Below are positions 46,376 to 57,632 of a stretch of 64,000 bases of DNA, piece after piece. The position numbers were made by a program, and so were the translations under genes. This DNA comes from Castanea sativa (Eukaryota > Streptophyta > Magnoliopsida > Fagales > Fagaceae). The notes under the pieces were generated by a model, which saw only the letters and a program-made list of their open reading frames with translations, ran no database searches and was not told the origin of the DNA. Every line of letters starts with the position of its first letter. Within the stretch, counting starts at the first letter, position 1. The DNA is taken from assembly GCF_040712315.1 (NCBI RefSeq), contig NC_134018.1, positions 45,323,335 to 45,387,334 on the forward strand, written 5' to 3'.

Positions 46376-48574
46376 CTACAAACCTTTCCCTAATATGCCC
46401 TTATGCAACTCTTCCTGGGCTCCACTACCTCGGGGTGCACACACAATAAATATGGTCCTGAATAAGAGCGCTTGTATAATTTTTGCTCTATAGTGAGGGG
46501 CACTTCTACACACCTTCTCCGCTGTAGCCTTGTCTTCGGGCAACAATCCTTGCTTCAAAAAAGCTATTATAGGGTCTATCCAGCCAGGTTCCACTTGTAT
46601 GCTAAGTATCCTGACCACAGGTTCTCTTGTGAGACTAGAGCTAACCATGTCGTCAACTATGACAACTTGAGGAAGCCTTAACTCTAAAGAAGTGGCCAGC
46701 ATGACCAAAGAATCTGCATGGGAATTTTGCCCTTTAGGAATTTGTCTCAATACAAAGTTCTTAAATTGAGCCCGAACACACTACATTCTAGCAAGACATT
46801 CCTTCATTCTCTCATCCCGAGCCTCAAACTCTCCATTGACCTGACCCACCACTAGCCTAGAATCAAAATATAACTCCACAGCATCTCCCCTTAATTGCTT
46901 GACCATTGCTACTCCTACTAAAAATGTTTCATACTCGGCCTCATTGTTAGTAGCTAGGAAACCCAGCCGCAATGACTTTTCCATTACCAGTTTCTCGGGG
47001 GTGATTAACACAATCCCAACTCCTGCTCATTTTATGCTAGATGCCCCATCCGTATAAACTTCCCAAGGGATAACAATAGTGGCCGATGCAATCACCACTC
47101 CCAATCCTTTATCTTTCTTCTCCCTTACACTTTCAGTAAATTCCGCTACAAAGTCTGCCAGAACCTACCCCTTTATGGCAGTCCGAGGCATATATTTGAC
47201 ATCATAGGCTCCAAGCATGGTTCCCCACTTAGCAATTCTACCTGTATAGTCGGACTTTCTCAAAAGAGCTTGCAAAGGGAGTTGTGTGAGTATCACACAG
47301 TGTGGGCTTGGAAATAATGAGGTAACTTTCTGGTGGTGTGTACTATGGCCAAAACTGCCTTCTCCAAAGGTAAATAACTCATCTCGGGCTCCTGTAAGGA
47401 TTTACTAATATATTATACAGGCCTTTGGACCCTATCCTCGCTTCTAACCAAGACGAGATTAACAGTATAGTTTGTGACCGCTAAGTAAGCAGACAACATT
47501 TCTTCCCTTTTGGGCCTAGAAAGTATTGGAGGACTTGACAAGTATTGCTTAAGATCATTAAAAGGTGCTATACATTCCTCAGTCCACTGAAAATCCCTCC
47601 ATTTGTGAAGAAGTAATAAAAGGGGACAACATCTATCTGCCGATCTAGAAATGAATCTATTTAAAGCAGCTGCCATTCCAGTCAATCTCTGCACCTCTTT
47701 GGGGTTCCGAGGAGGATGCAAGCCATTGATAGCCTTAATCTGGTCAGGATTGATCTTAATTCCCCGGTGCGTTATCATGTAGCCAAGAAACTTCCCCGAG
47801 CTGACCCCAAAAGAGCACTTGAAGGCATTCAGGCGTAACTTGTGTTCTCTCAAAACTGAGAATATCTCGTCCAAGTCTACTAAGTGATCCTCTACATGCT
47901 TGCTCTTTATCAATATATCATCAATATAAGCCTCCATATTTCTTCCTATCTGTGTCTCAAACATTCGTGTCACTATTCTTTGATATGTGAATCCTGCATT
48001 TTTTAGGCCAAAAGGCATCACCTGGTAATGGTAATTTCCACTGGGAGCACGGAAAGTTGTCTTCTCCTGATCGGGTAATGATAAAGGTATCTGATGATAA
48101 TCCTGAAAGGCGTCTAAGAAGCTCATCCGTGAATGCCCCACCGTGGCATCCACCAACTGATCAATTCTAGGGATGGGGAAAGGATCCTTTGGACATACCT
48201 TGTTCAGATCAGTGAAGTCTACACAGACTCGCCACTTCCCATTCTTCTTTTAAACTAGCACAGTGTTGGCCAACCACTCGAGATAGAAGATTTCCTTGAT
48301 AGCTCCAGCTTGCTTCAACTTGTTCACTTCCACCCTTACTACCTTGGCGTGGTCCCAGGATGCACGCTAAAGAGGCTGTTTACGCGGCACGACCCTCAGG
48401 GTTAACATTCAATTGATGACAAATAAACCCAGGATCAATCCCCAGGACATCATAAGTAATCCAAGCAAAAACATCAACATTGGCTTTTAGAAACTTCACC
48501 AACTCTACTTTCTCCAAATTTGGCAACTGTGACCTTACTTGAAAATACCTTTCCTCATCCTCCTCTATTAACAC
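46376..48574 (-). pseudogene. pol: Reverse transcriptase and RNase H of the Gypsy element, broken
   Basis: From 48574 the frame gives FQVRSQLPNLEKVELVKFLK and DVFAWITYDVLGIDP, the typical RT lead-in. The RT core is at 48240-47413: MSFLDAFQDYHQIPL, MPFGLKNAGFTYQ, EAYIDDILIKSK (YxDD catalytic box, near 47920), GKFLGYMITHRGI and VQRLTGMAAALNRFIS. RNase H follows: FLATNNEAEYETFLVG, VELYFDSRLVVGQV, RQIPKGQNSHADSLVMLA. Multiple stops separate the blocks (48375 region, 47412, 46780, 46375). Together these would copy genomic RNA into DNA in the particle. Confidence 0.92.
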
Positions 48575-48643
48575 CCTCTCTAGGTCCTTTGATGACTCAT
48601 TACTTGCCCCGTCCTCATGTCCTTCTACAGGGCCCTTTAGTTG

Positions 48644-49405
48644 CTATGGAGCTTCCTCCCCTGCCTCCATACCAAGATCTTCGGGAGGCCGGGTAATCGT
48701 AGACACCAAACACTGCCTAGCCATTGCTTGACTATTGAGTAATTCTCCCACCCCCCCATGAGTAGGATACTTAACCTTCAAGTGCAAAGTTGACGAGACC
48801 GCATCCATTACATGTAACCATGGCTTGGCCAAGATAACTGTGTAAGGGGAATAAGCTTTAACGACGACAAAGTTGACTTGCACTTCTTTGTCCCCAGCTT
48901 GAACAGGTAACCTGATCATTCCTTGAGGGACCACCACCTTCCCATCAAAACCTACCAACAGTGAGTCATACCTTTCTAGGTCCCCAGACTTCAAATTCAA
49001 CCTGTTGTACAAATCGGGATACATGATTTCTGCTCTACTTCCCTGATCAATTAGAACTCTCTTTACATCATATCCACCAATCCTAATAGTGACCACCAAA
49101 GGGTCATCATGTGGCTAACACGTTCCCTCCTTATCCTCTTTAGAAAAATCGAGGATAGGAATAGCCATCCCTTTAGCCTTTTTAGCAACGTGACTCTTGG
49201 CCTCAACAGCCTCTACATCAGAGCCTGTGTCCACGGACATGACTCTGGAACATGCCCCAAGATCAGCTCCTGGCTTTACAAAAATTACGTTGATGGTGCC
49301 CAATGTTGGCTGAGGAACGTTGCCCCTATGCAACTCAGCCCCGGAGTGCCCAAACTGTCCCACGGGCTGATGTAAGGACTGGTTAAGCTTTCCAACCTTC
49401 ATCAA
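48644..49405 (-). pseudogene. Protease region of the Gypsy element
   Basis: The minus frame 49099-48644 has VKRVLIDQGSRAEIMYPDLY, with the DQG form of the aspartic-protease active site (usual family form DxGSSADILY), then LVGFDGKVVVPQGMIRLPV and NFVVVKAYSPYTVILAKPWL. A separate frame 49405-49115 links it to gag (LGTINVIFVKPGADLG). A stop at 49100 separates the two. Confidence 0.85.
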
Positions 49406-49679
49406 CTAGTTGAGGTGATCATGCAGGGTTTTGTAATCCTCCGTAGTGTGCCCTTTGTCCTGGTGGTAGCGGCAATGGAGGCTCTAGTTTCTCCTAGGTG
49501 CATCTCCACCCATCTTATTAGGCTACTTGACGTAGGGCTCATTTTGTATTTTTTCAAGTATTTGGAACACTGGCTCTTTAAATAAAGAATTGACCAATTG
49601 AGCCCCTGCAGTCGGTGCCTGGTTAGGGAAATCTCTTCGAGGACGATTACCCTAATATCCTCCTCCCCGAGGATCCCTC

Positions 49680-50714
49680 CTATCCAGAAACATTTTTTGC
49701 TTTGCCTTTACCCTGCACCTGATTCTCTTTAACCTGTTTATACTTATCTATGCGCTCCATAAGCTGGCGCATGTTTGATGCGGTTTTCATTGTAAACGAC
49801 TTCCTCAACTCATGCTCAGTAGGGAGTCCCAGCTTAAAGGTCTTTACAGCCACATCCTCAAAATCACCATTTATCTCATTGTAAGTTTCCCAATCCCTAT
49901 CAGAGTAAGTCCTTAGTGTCTTTCCTTCCCTTATCACCATAGATAGCAATGAGTCTATTGGCTTGAAGACTTTGGTGCATGTTATGAATCTAGCCCCAAA
50001 TGCCCTTATCAGCTCCTCAAAAGATCCTAACGACCCCTTCTCCAAGGTGTCAAACCAACGCATGGTTGTCGGCCTAAGGCTGGAAGGAAAAACCCTACAC
50101 ATTAGAGCCTCATTGCCTAAGTGAACTGCCATTTTCTAGCTAAAGTTGTTAACATGCTCCACGGGGTCAGTCCTTCCATTATAAATGGTGAATGTTGGCT
50201 TAGAAAAATGACGAGGGAGCTTGGCCTTGTTGATCCACCTAACAAAAGGTGACTTAGAGATTTGCCGTAGGGCCTTACTCATTGCATCGTTTCCCATGCC
50301 ATGGTAAGAATACCCCTTCTCATACTTATCACCACCTTCTCTTAACCTATGACGAGAAGAAGCTGAATAGGATTCACTAGGTGGGGTTCTAGACCTACGA
50401 CGATACGTGCGATCCCTACTATCCTTGGAGCCATTGCCTGATGAAGGGGAAGAACTCCCTTTGTCACGTTCCCTGCATTTCAGCCTCTCACATAAGTGAT
50501 CTATCTATAATTGCAACTTGCGTGTCTCCTGATCATGAGAAACATGACTTCTAGTCCATGAATGGCTCCGCTCAGTGCGCTCAGTGTGGTGAGACTCCAC
50601 TATGACACTTGAGGTGTGCTGCCTATTCCCTCTTTGCTCCATGTTAACAAATTGGTTCTCCGTCTGTGAACCAACAGATTCTTCCTTGTCTTGGCCTAAG
50701 TTAGCCATAAACAC
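49680..50714 (-). pseudogene. gag: gag of the Gypsy element, broken by stops
   Basis: The N-terminal frame from 50714 is Ser/Arg/Glu-rich (MFMANLGQDKEESVGSQTEN, then RSHSWTRSHVSHDQ). A conserved retrotransposon-gag block follows: FSKPTFTIYNGRTDPVEHV (~50190), LMCRVFPSSLRPTTMRWFD, LGSFEELIRAFGARFIT, LPTEHELRKSFTMK. In-frame stops lie near 50505 and 50135. The protein would form the particle shell. Confidence 0.88.
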
Positions 50715-50741
50715 TTAGGATGAATCCACTTACTTCAGTTG

Positions 50742-50760
50742 TTCTCACAGACGGCGCCAA
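50742..50760 (-). other. Primer binding site of the Gypsy element
   Basis: On minus, TGGCGCCGTCTGTGAGAAC begins two bases after the end of the 5' LTR (…CTTTTACA). A TGGCGCCGT start is the usual Tat/Ogre primer site. Confidence 0.85.
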
Positions 50761-50761
50761 G

Positions 50762-52584
50762 TGTAAAAGCACAGAAAAAATCTTATGGACCAAGGCCCAC
50801 TTAGAACAATAGTTGGATCAATTCATCTATGGCCCAAAACAAAAAGTTTATAGAGAGGGAACAATACAACAAAAAAATGGATCGGTCTGAGGGTCGGACA
50901 AGAAAGAAAAAGGCAAGATCCATATATTAAATGAACCAATCTCCCTCTTACAAGACTTCCTGAGGAGATTGGAGTTTCAATAAAAATGTATTGTTCATTA
51001 CTCTATTCTCATTATGTTCTTCATGTCTTCTCTACTCTTCTTTTTCTGATCTTTTTCTCCGCCCCTTTTACAATCTTTCTTTCTCATATATATACTCCTC
51101 CTCACTTCTCATCTTAACAATCTATTTCTCACCTAACTAGTCTCCTCCTTTGACACCTGTCCCTTCCTACAGTTGAAGAAGGTGTGTTAGGACATATGTG
51201 TTTCACTTGTTTAGAACATATGTCATTCATTATTTATGTAATTGGCTAATCCTTTGTCAAAACGCACTTTACTTGTAATTGGGTAGATTTAGGATGAGGT
51301 TAATGCTTCAAGAAACAAGGTTTCAAGATCAAGTGTTAAAGCCATGAAGTCTGTCCAAGAAACAAGTTAAGAAGTGCTTTTCATTAAAGCTCGACAACTG
51401 GCTCGACAGCTGCATTTATCGAGCTTTAAGAAGCTGTTTTAGCCCCGAGGTTCGACAGCTGTTCGACAGCACCTCGACACCTGTAGCTGTCGAGATTTAA
51501 GAAAAACAGATTCCTAGTTCTGTTTTGATTCAAATCCGTGGATGTGTCTTTGGGCCTTCTTTTCTTCTAACCCTATACATATAAAAGGATTATTTTAAGG
51601 GCCGTCAAAGTGTGGCAAGTTGCACAAGCATTGAGAATTCCTTGTTCATGCAAATTGTAACTTGAGACGAAGTTCTTGCCCTAGTTCATCTTTCTTGTGA
51701 AGAAGTTGCTGTGTCTTTGCACCATAGGGTTTTGTAACCAAGTATCTTCTTGATCTTCATCGTGTGGATGAATTGAAGAACTTTGCAGCCAACAAATCTT
51801 CTCTAGTTGGTGATTGAAGTCGTGTACTGGGATCCGCGCAATTGGTTAGTCACGTACTTGGGAGCCGTGCATCAAAAGGAGAAATTGTCACTACAGAACA
51901 AGTCTAATTGGGTATTGGGGTAAGGGTTCAATTGTAGGTTGGTAAGGTACTTGAGATTCCTTTACTTGTAACCACTTATTGTGATAATAGTGGAGTCTCG
52001 GGAGTGGTGACCTTAAATTCACCCGGTGGAGTTTTTGCTGTGTAGGTTTTCCCTATTCATAAACAAATCACCGTGTCATTTATTTTCCGCTGCATACTTT
52101 AGTTTATTGGTGATTTGTTTGTGCTACCACGTGTTTGCATGTTAATTTGATTAACTAATTGAACTTGGCTAATTAATCAACTTAATCCATCACAAGGGGT
52201 CAATACGTTTTTGGCCTATCAAGGTGGTGGAAAGAACCTACTTAGTTGTGACCTGCACTGTTCAGGTCACTTCCTTATCAATGCAGCTGATAAAGCTGTT
52301 GCCCACCATTCAATGTGCCCAAGAAGTTGGATGTAGGGCATTCAATGCAGAGTCCATAGGCTACCCCAAACCAGAAACCTCCCCTCCATGTCATTTGGCT
52401 TCCACTTGGTAGGCTATAGAATGCCTTTGGACTCAACCCTGCATTTCCCCAAGCAACCCTCCTCCTTGGGCTCGTGGTCCGTGGCCATATCACCCTAGAC
52501 TGCAACCCTTAAGCTTCATTCTTGGTCCTCGGGTCCCTGCACACCTTACCTCTTAAACCCATCCTCGGTCCTCGCGCCCCTATA
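50762..52584 (-). repeat. 5' LTR of the Gypsy element (right), split by a solo LTR
   Basis: LTR parts are 50762-51184 and 52222-52584 (about 780 bases together). They are colinear with the left LTR. Its outer end reads GCGCCCCTATA, a diverged form of GAGCCCCCACA at the inner end of the left copy. Confidence 0.88.
51185..52221. mobile_element. Solo LTR, copy 2 of the TGTTAGGACA family
   Basis: It starts TGTTAGGACATATGTG and ends TTTTGGCCTATCA. The target AGGTG is duplicated exactly (51180-51184, 52222-52226). The left LTR of the Gypsy element shows the unoccupied site (GAAGAAGGTGGTGGAAAG, ~35926-35943). Confidence 0.94.
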
Positions 52585-52673
52585 ACTAGCTTTTGAGAAT
52601 TTGAGGTAGAGGTTTTTTTTATTTTTTTTTATTTTAATTTTTGGTGAAAATTAATAATTTGCATCCATTATAA

Positions 52674-53417
52674 TCTATACTGTATACTATATACACTATT
52701 TAAGAGGCTTCCCTTGTTTGGGATCCTCATTTTTTATATTCAAAAAGCCCCTACACTCCTATGTTTAAGTAGAGACAAAATTAAAAGACAATCTGGTAAA
52801 AATACAACTCTAACTTCCACTAAAATATTGTCTAAAAAATAAGGTCACTCTCTTTTTTATCTTCAAATTACTTTGTCCAATAAATTTGATTCTTAAAATA
52901 AAAATTATATTTATTAAAAAAAACTGTTTTTTTTTTTGGCTATAAAATAAGACCACTAAGCTCAACGTTTTCACTTTTTTTTCTTCTTCCCATTTTTCCC
53001 CTTTATCAAGACTTAAAACATTTCTCTCTCTTTATCTTTCCTTCTAAATTCTAATCTCACTTTTTTTTTAAAAATTTTGGTTTTTGTTTTTATTTTTTCA
53101 AATCTCTTCTTCTTTAATTTTGAATTTTTTTTTTAAAAAGTTGATTTTTAATGCACTCCCTTTTTTCTTTTTAATGATTTATTTATTTATTTGTGTTGGT
53201 GTTTGAATTGTTTTTCTCTTCACATTTGTCTGTACTGTTTTTTTTTTTTTTTTCATTTTAATGAATGTATTTTCTATGTCCAAAATAAAAATCACTATGC
53301 ATGTTATTTAATTGGATAGAAGAGAGAAACATCTCTACTTGAGATGAATGAAAAACTATGATACTAAACTCAACAAAAAGCCTCATCGCACACACAAAGT
53401 GTGTGTGATGCGGCTAG
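52674..53417 (+). mobile_element. Non-autonomous Helitron
   Basis: It begins TCTATACTGTATACTATA after host A 52673, with the common early motif TTTAAGAGGCTTCCC. It ends with a long hairpin (CATCGCACACAC-AAA-GTGTGTGTGATG, 53383-53410), CGG, and CTAG at 53414-53417, before host T 53418. 744 bases, no Rep/helicase. Its 3' region resembles that of 23282-23610. Confidence 0.88.
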
Positions 53418-54637
53418 TTTGGGATTACTACATTGTGTAAGTTGTGTAATCAGATAGGGATAATGCCCTAATTTTTAGTAACTTTCTTTGGCATCTATGT
53501 GCAAGTTAAGCTTTAATGAGAGTTAATTTGAATTCCAAATAAAAGTGATCATTCATAAAATTTAGGAGCTTGTGGTTTTATTTTACAAATTAATCAAATA
53601 GGAATAATGTTCTAATTTTTAGTAACTTCTTCTAGCAAGTAGCAACTATGTGCAAGTTACGTTTTAGTGAGGAACAAGAAATGCCTAAATTTAAAAAAAA
53701 AATTAATCATATAGAGATAATGTCTTAATTTTTAATAATTTTAGAGTTCACGATTTGAGAGCTAGCTTAGAGTCCGCGGCTCGACTTTCATGGTTTGAAA
53801 GTCCCTTAAATAGTACTCCTAGCATAGATAAATACTGTACCTAAGCACTGTGCCAATTTGAGAATTTTTAGAGAAAGTTTAGATATTGTAATTGATGCAT
53901 TCCTAACATTTTTTTTGGGGTTCCATTAAATTTATTTATTCTATTTTTTGGATAAAGGGTGGCCTTTAACAGTCAAATCGAATGGTTTCATGGCTCTTTC
54001 TCAAAAAAGAAAAAGAAAAAGAGAATGGTTTCATGGCGGTCCATCGAATTTGTTTCTAGAACCTTTTTTGTTTTTTTTTTGGTTTGATTTCCCTCTTTTT
54101 TGGGTTGGTAAATATTTTCTGTAGAACTAGTAGTCCGTTCACGTGTAAAGGTTTCTAGTCGTATTAACCATCAAGCCCATCACCATATAAATGGACTGGT
54201 TAGAAAGTGGTCCACACTATTTTCAAACTAGCATAGCAGTCGCTTTACTATTTTTTATTTCCTCCAAATAAGTCCAGATTCGACATCATGTGATGTTGAA
54301 AAAAGGTTGGATTTCTGATACAAAAAAGACGGCCCCCAATTCAAAATTCAAAAGGCCTAAAGCTCATCTCTTAAGTTATATTCGTGAAAATGTTGTTGTA
54401 TTCCTTTCTTTCAAAAATGGAAAAGCCTTCTAGTGACTGGCCTATTTTATGTATTTGTTGGCTCAATCTACTCACCTAGAATTAGAAAGATCCGGTATGA
54501 CATCTAGTACCCTCTAAATGATTAAGATAGGACGGAATTGAAGTATTTAATTTCAAAGGTTTTTACATATATTATCTTTCAATTTTTTTAAATAATTTAA
54601 TAGTTAGAGTGGAGGGATTTAAACTATAAATATCTCA
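53418..54637. other. Intergenic DNA, nothing recognised
   Basis: AT-rich with homopolymer runs. A direct repeat pair (GGATAATGCCCTAATTTTTAGTAAC-like at ~53458 and AATAATGTTCTAATTTTTAG-like at ~53603) suggests local duplication of ~145 bases. No gene seen. Confidence 0.5.
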
Positions 54638-55066
54638 ACGCTTCTTTTGTTTCGATGGAAAATTTTGTGTAAAAATAGTTTTTTTTTTCTCATCGTTTGG
54701 TAGCATAAAAAAAGAAGAGTCAAACGAAAATTATTTTTTGTCAATATAAAAAGTATGATTTACTTTTAAATATTGTTTTTCATTAAATTTTTTTGGAAAA
54801 CAACTTTATCTCACAGCAAGTTAAATAAGGGTAAGTTAAGAGATTATTTTTCAACTCATTTAAAATTGCTACCAAACATTGAATAGGAGATAATTTTATA
54901 GAAAATGTTTTTTATTTATTTATAAATATTACTCATTTTTTTAGAAAACATCATTGCTGAAACAAATAGAGCGCAAACATTGAAAAATGAGATAGTTTTA
55001 TAGAAAATACTTTTTGAAATATTACTCATTTTTTAGAAAACATCGTTATTAAAACAAACAGAGCGT
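54638..55066. mobile_element. Candidate hAT-like MITE with a duplicated 3' end
   Basis: The left end ACGCTTCTTTTGTTTCGATG pairs with the reverse complement of the right end AACGCTCTGTTTGTTTTAAT. A second right-end-like segment (CAAATAGAGCG at 54963-54973) lies ~90 bases inside. The interior has AAAACATCATTGCTG / AAAACATCGTTATTA copies. No clean target duplication was found. Confidence 0.45.
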
Positions 55067-55954
55067 TATTTGAAAATATGCCAACCAATTGCATTATAAG
55101 ACTTTTGGCATCTTTCAACTTTTACTTGAATGTCAATTTGTTGTTCAGACTTCAGAGTTTCTTTCTTTTTTTGACAAATTCTACTTTTGAGCTTCGAGTT
55201 TAACATTTTAGCCATCTATGCATCAAGTTTGTGACAAATCAAACTTCTTTATTATTGTGTTTTGAATCTTAACAGATTTAATTATATGCAAATTTTAATA
55301 ATGGTATTCAAAATTATTGATTAAATTTAGGAAATCATGTATATTATACATTTGTGTGATTAAATCCTTTAGTCTTTAATTGTTAAAGTTAAAGTTTAAA
55401 AATTATATGGATACTGGCAAAAAAGTGTAGAGGAAATATTCGTAAAAATCCCCCCTTAATTATAAACTCGAAGATTATGAGGGTGAAAAATGACCAGAAG
55501 AAGTTTAAACAATGGTACAGTCTAACCACCAACATAAATCTAGACCATCAACGGTGCTCACTTCACGTATTGAACTCTGCTTGGCTGAGAAGAGTAAAGT
55601 AACACAGAGGTAGAAATAGGTACCTCAGCTTAATTGGGGAATAGTAATGGAAGAAGTTGAATTTGTCTAAATACGAAAGACTACTGGAAACCTTATCTCT
55701 TTGAGATGCTGTGTACACTTTACACAGACACACACACGGGTAATCTACATATGATCATATAATGCGCCATAATGTTCATGCTTTCTGAATATGAATGTGA
55801 CACGTTAATTGCATGAGAACTTGATTACAAATTCATAGACCTGCAAAGTGATTTTGAAATTGTGATATGTTGGTTAAATATCAAATGGGAACATGGCTCC
55901 AGCTTTAGCTTCATTAATTTGTGATTGCAGGGCCTTACAGCAGAGCATGGATTG
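55067..55954. other. Intergenic DNA, nothing recognised
   Basis: No gene or bounded repeat is supported. Confidence 0.5.
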
Positions 55955-55959
55955 TCTTA

Positions 55960-56133
55960 TCACGTCACGTTTTTCATGAAGCTAATAGCAAAGTTTTGAC
56001 CAATCAACGGTTCAGACACAAGCATAGCACCAGGACTTTCAGGGTGATGAAGAAACAAAGGATTTGAGATATCCTCTACTAGTGCAGGATCTTGCATAGA
56101 GGAAGAAGATGAAGTATTAGTTGCTTCAGCCAT
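55960..56133 (-). pseudogene. 5' stub of a Copia gag
   Basis: On minus the frame MAEATNTSSSSSMQD continues DISNPLFLHHPESPGAMLVS and EPLIGQNF, the characteristic start of a Copia gag. It breaks off after ~45 residues at a stop (55960-55962). No pol, second LTR or rest of gag follows. Confidence 0.75.
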
Positions 56134-56196
56134 TGAAGAAGCTTCAAAAGCTCTCAAGAACAAACCCTAGAAATTTGGGAGAAAATAGAGCAACCT

Positions 56197-56566
56197 GGCT
56201 CTGATACCATATGAAATTTACTGAGAAAGTATTTCTTTAATCTGAAAAACTAAAAGATAATTACAAGAGTTTATATACAACACTAAGAAACTAACTCAAG
56301 CCAGAAACTAACTTAACCGATCTAACAAACTTCCTAACTAGCTAACAGATGTGTATAGCAAATGACAATCATATGTAGCTCACATGTCCACTAATCAAGG
56401 CTAGACTACATGTAGTTTTCATCTAATATTCTTAAGCTACTTGTCGTTGAGCTCTGTTTCAATTCTGCAGCTGTTGTGACTTTTGGACCCATGTAATTCA
56501 GCTTGTTGCTCTAGTTTCTTTAATTTCTGATAAGCCAAGAGATGAGTAATCCAAAGAAGCAGCTGT
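56197..56566 (-). repeat. Primer site and probable LTR of the truncated Copia element
   Basis: On minus, TGGTATCAGAGCC (56209-56197) is the initiator-Met primer site. Next to it the LTR would end ...TAAATTTCA (plus TG at 56212). LTR-like sequence (TTATATACAAC, ACAAGAG) continues right, but the outer border is uncertain; a TGTTAGAATATG at 56567 may mark it. Confidence 0.6.
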
Positions 56567-56569
56567 TAG

Positions 56570-57530
56570 AATATGTATAGTGTTTTACTTTTGAAACTAA
56601 TCCCTATATATGGGATCTTTTGGAAAAAAAGCACTTTTAGAGAGTGTTAACATCCTTGAACTCTAGACTCAATCAAGGATAACTTATGAACCAATTTTTG
56701 TAATCGCTAGTTAATTAAATAAAAAATCCTTTCTCTCTACCAAAAAAAAAAAAAAAAAAAACTGCTTCACATGCACAAACACCGCTCGGGCAACATTTCA
56801 TTCATATTAGTGTATTAAGTTTTGGATCAAGTATTAAGTTCTGAATAACAAATAATTAAGTGGTGTTAATAATAAACTCATACGTGAATTAATAATAACA
56901 GGCTATCTTATGAAATTGTGAAAAACTAAAAATATTGTCTTTAACAGCGACTAACAATCTGTTATTAATATTTGATACTTCAAGGAAAAAAGAAAAAAAG
57001 AAAAAAAAGAAAACTCAAAAATTGTATTGAAAAAGGAGGGGTGGGAATGTAGAAAATGTACTCTGGAAAAGTACCAACCATGCACTATCAAAAGTCAAGG
57101 GTTACTGCTTTTGCTTTATCAAACGGCTATAGAAAAATGCTTTTTTTTACCTTTGCTTTGGGATATTTAATCATTTGTCAACCACAATATGCTAGCCGTT
57201 GTTGGAACTTTTTGCCTTTCACTTTCTAGTTGGAAGTTCCTAGTTAGAATTCAATATAAAGAAATGGACAAATTTAAAGCACCTAAAGGCACATGAAGAT
57301 TCATATTCAAAGCTCAACTACTTCTACATATGCAGTTGTTATTGTCAAATTAGTCCCAATGTTAGTTATATGATTACATACTAATCTCTTTTGAGACACA
57401 TGATTGGATGAATGAAAATGTAAAAGAAAATGACACGTGCTTAGTTGTTTTCCGATTTTGAGATTAAAGATTAATTGATTGGATTTAAGAGATTGAGATC
57501 TAGTGTAATAGTTGGCTATTATATTACACC
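56570..57530. other. Intergenic DNA with an A-tailed fragment
   Basis: A segment ending at the poly(A) run 56742-56760 resembles a retroposed 3' end but is unidentified. No gene seen. Confidence 0.4.
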
Positions 57531-57632
57531 ATGGAATTACCACATCTATGTGAGATGTAAAAGTTAATAGGGTAAAAAAAAAAATTCATATTAACTTTTT
57601 TCATTTCACATAGATGTGTTAATTGCATGGTA
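57531..57632. repeat. Palindrome with ~41-base arms
   Basis: The left arm starts CCATGGAATTACCACATCTA and its inverted partner ends TGTGTTAATTGCATGG. The arms share CACATCTATGTGA and AAAGTTAATA and are separated by a ~20-base A-rich loop. Weaker inverted similarity continues outward, suggesting a foldback MITE. Confidence 0.8.

Larger units (their letters stand above)
35514..52584 (-). mobile_element. Gypsy/Tat LTR retrotransposon with nested insertions
   Basis: The left LTR begins TGTAAAGGCAC (35514) and the right LTR TGTAAAAGCAC (50762). The target duplication is ACTAG (35509-35513, 52585-52589). Coding runs on minus: gag, protease, RT, RNase H, integrase. The primer site is next to the right LTR, so that is the 5' LTR. 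Total span is 17.1 kb. Without the four nested elements (36262-40621 containing 37111-38533; 44311-45345; 51185-52221) it is about 10.6 kb. Order, primer site and an antisense ORF before the 3' LTR all fit the Tat lineage. Many stops make it non-functional. Confidence 0.93.

Noticed and set aside
56570..56760. A-tailed segment considered as a processed pseudogene
   Set aside because: No coding similarity upstream of the poly(A) and no target duplication found.
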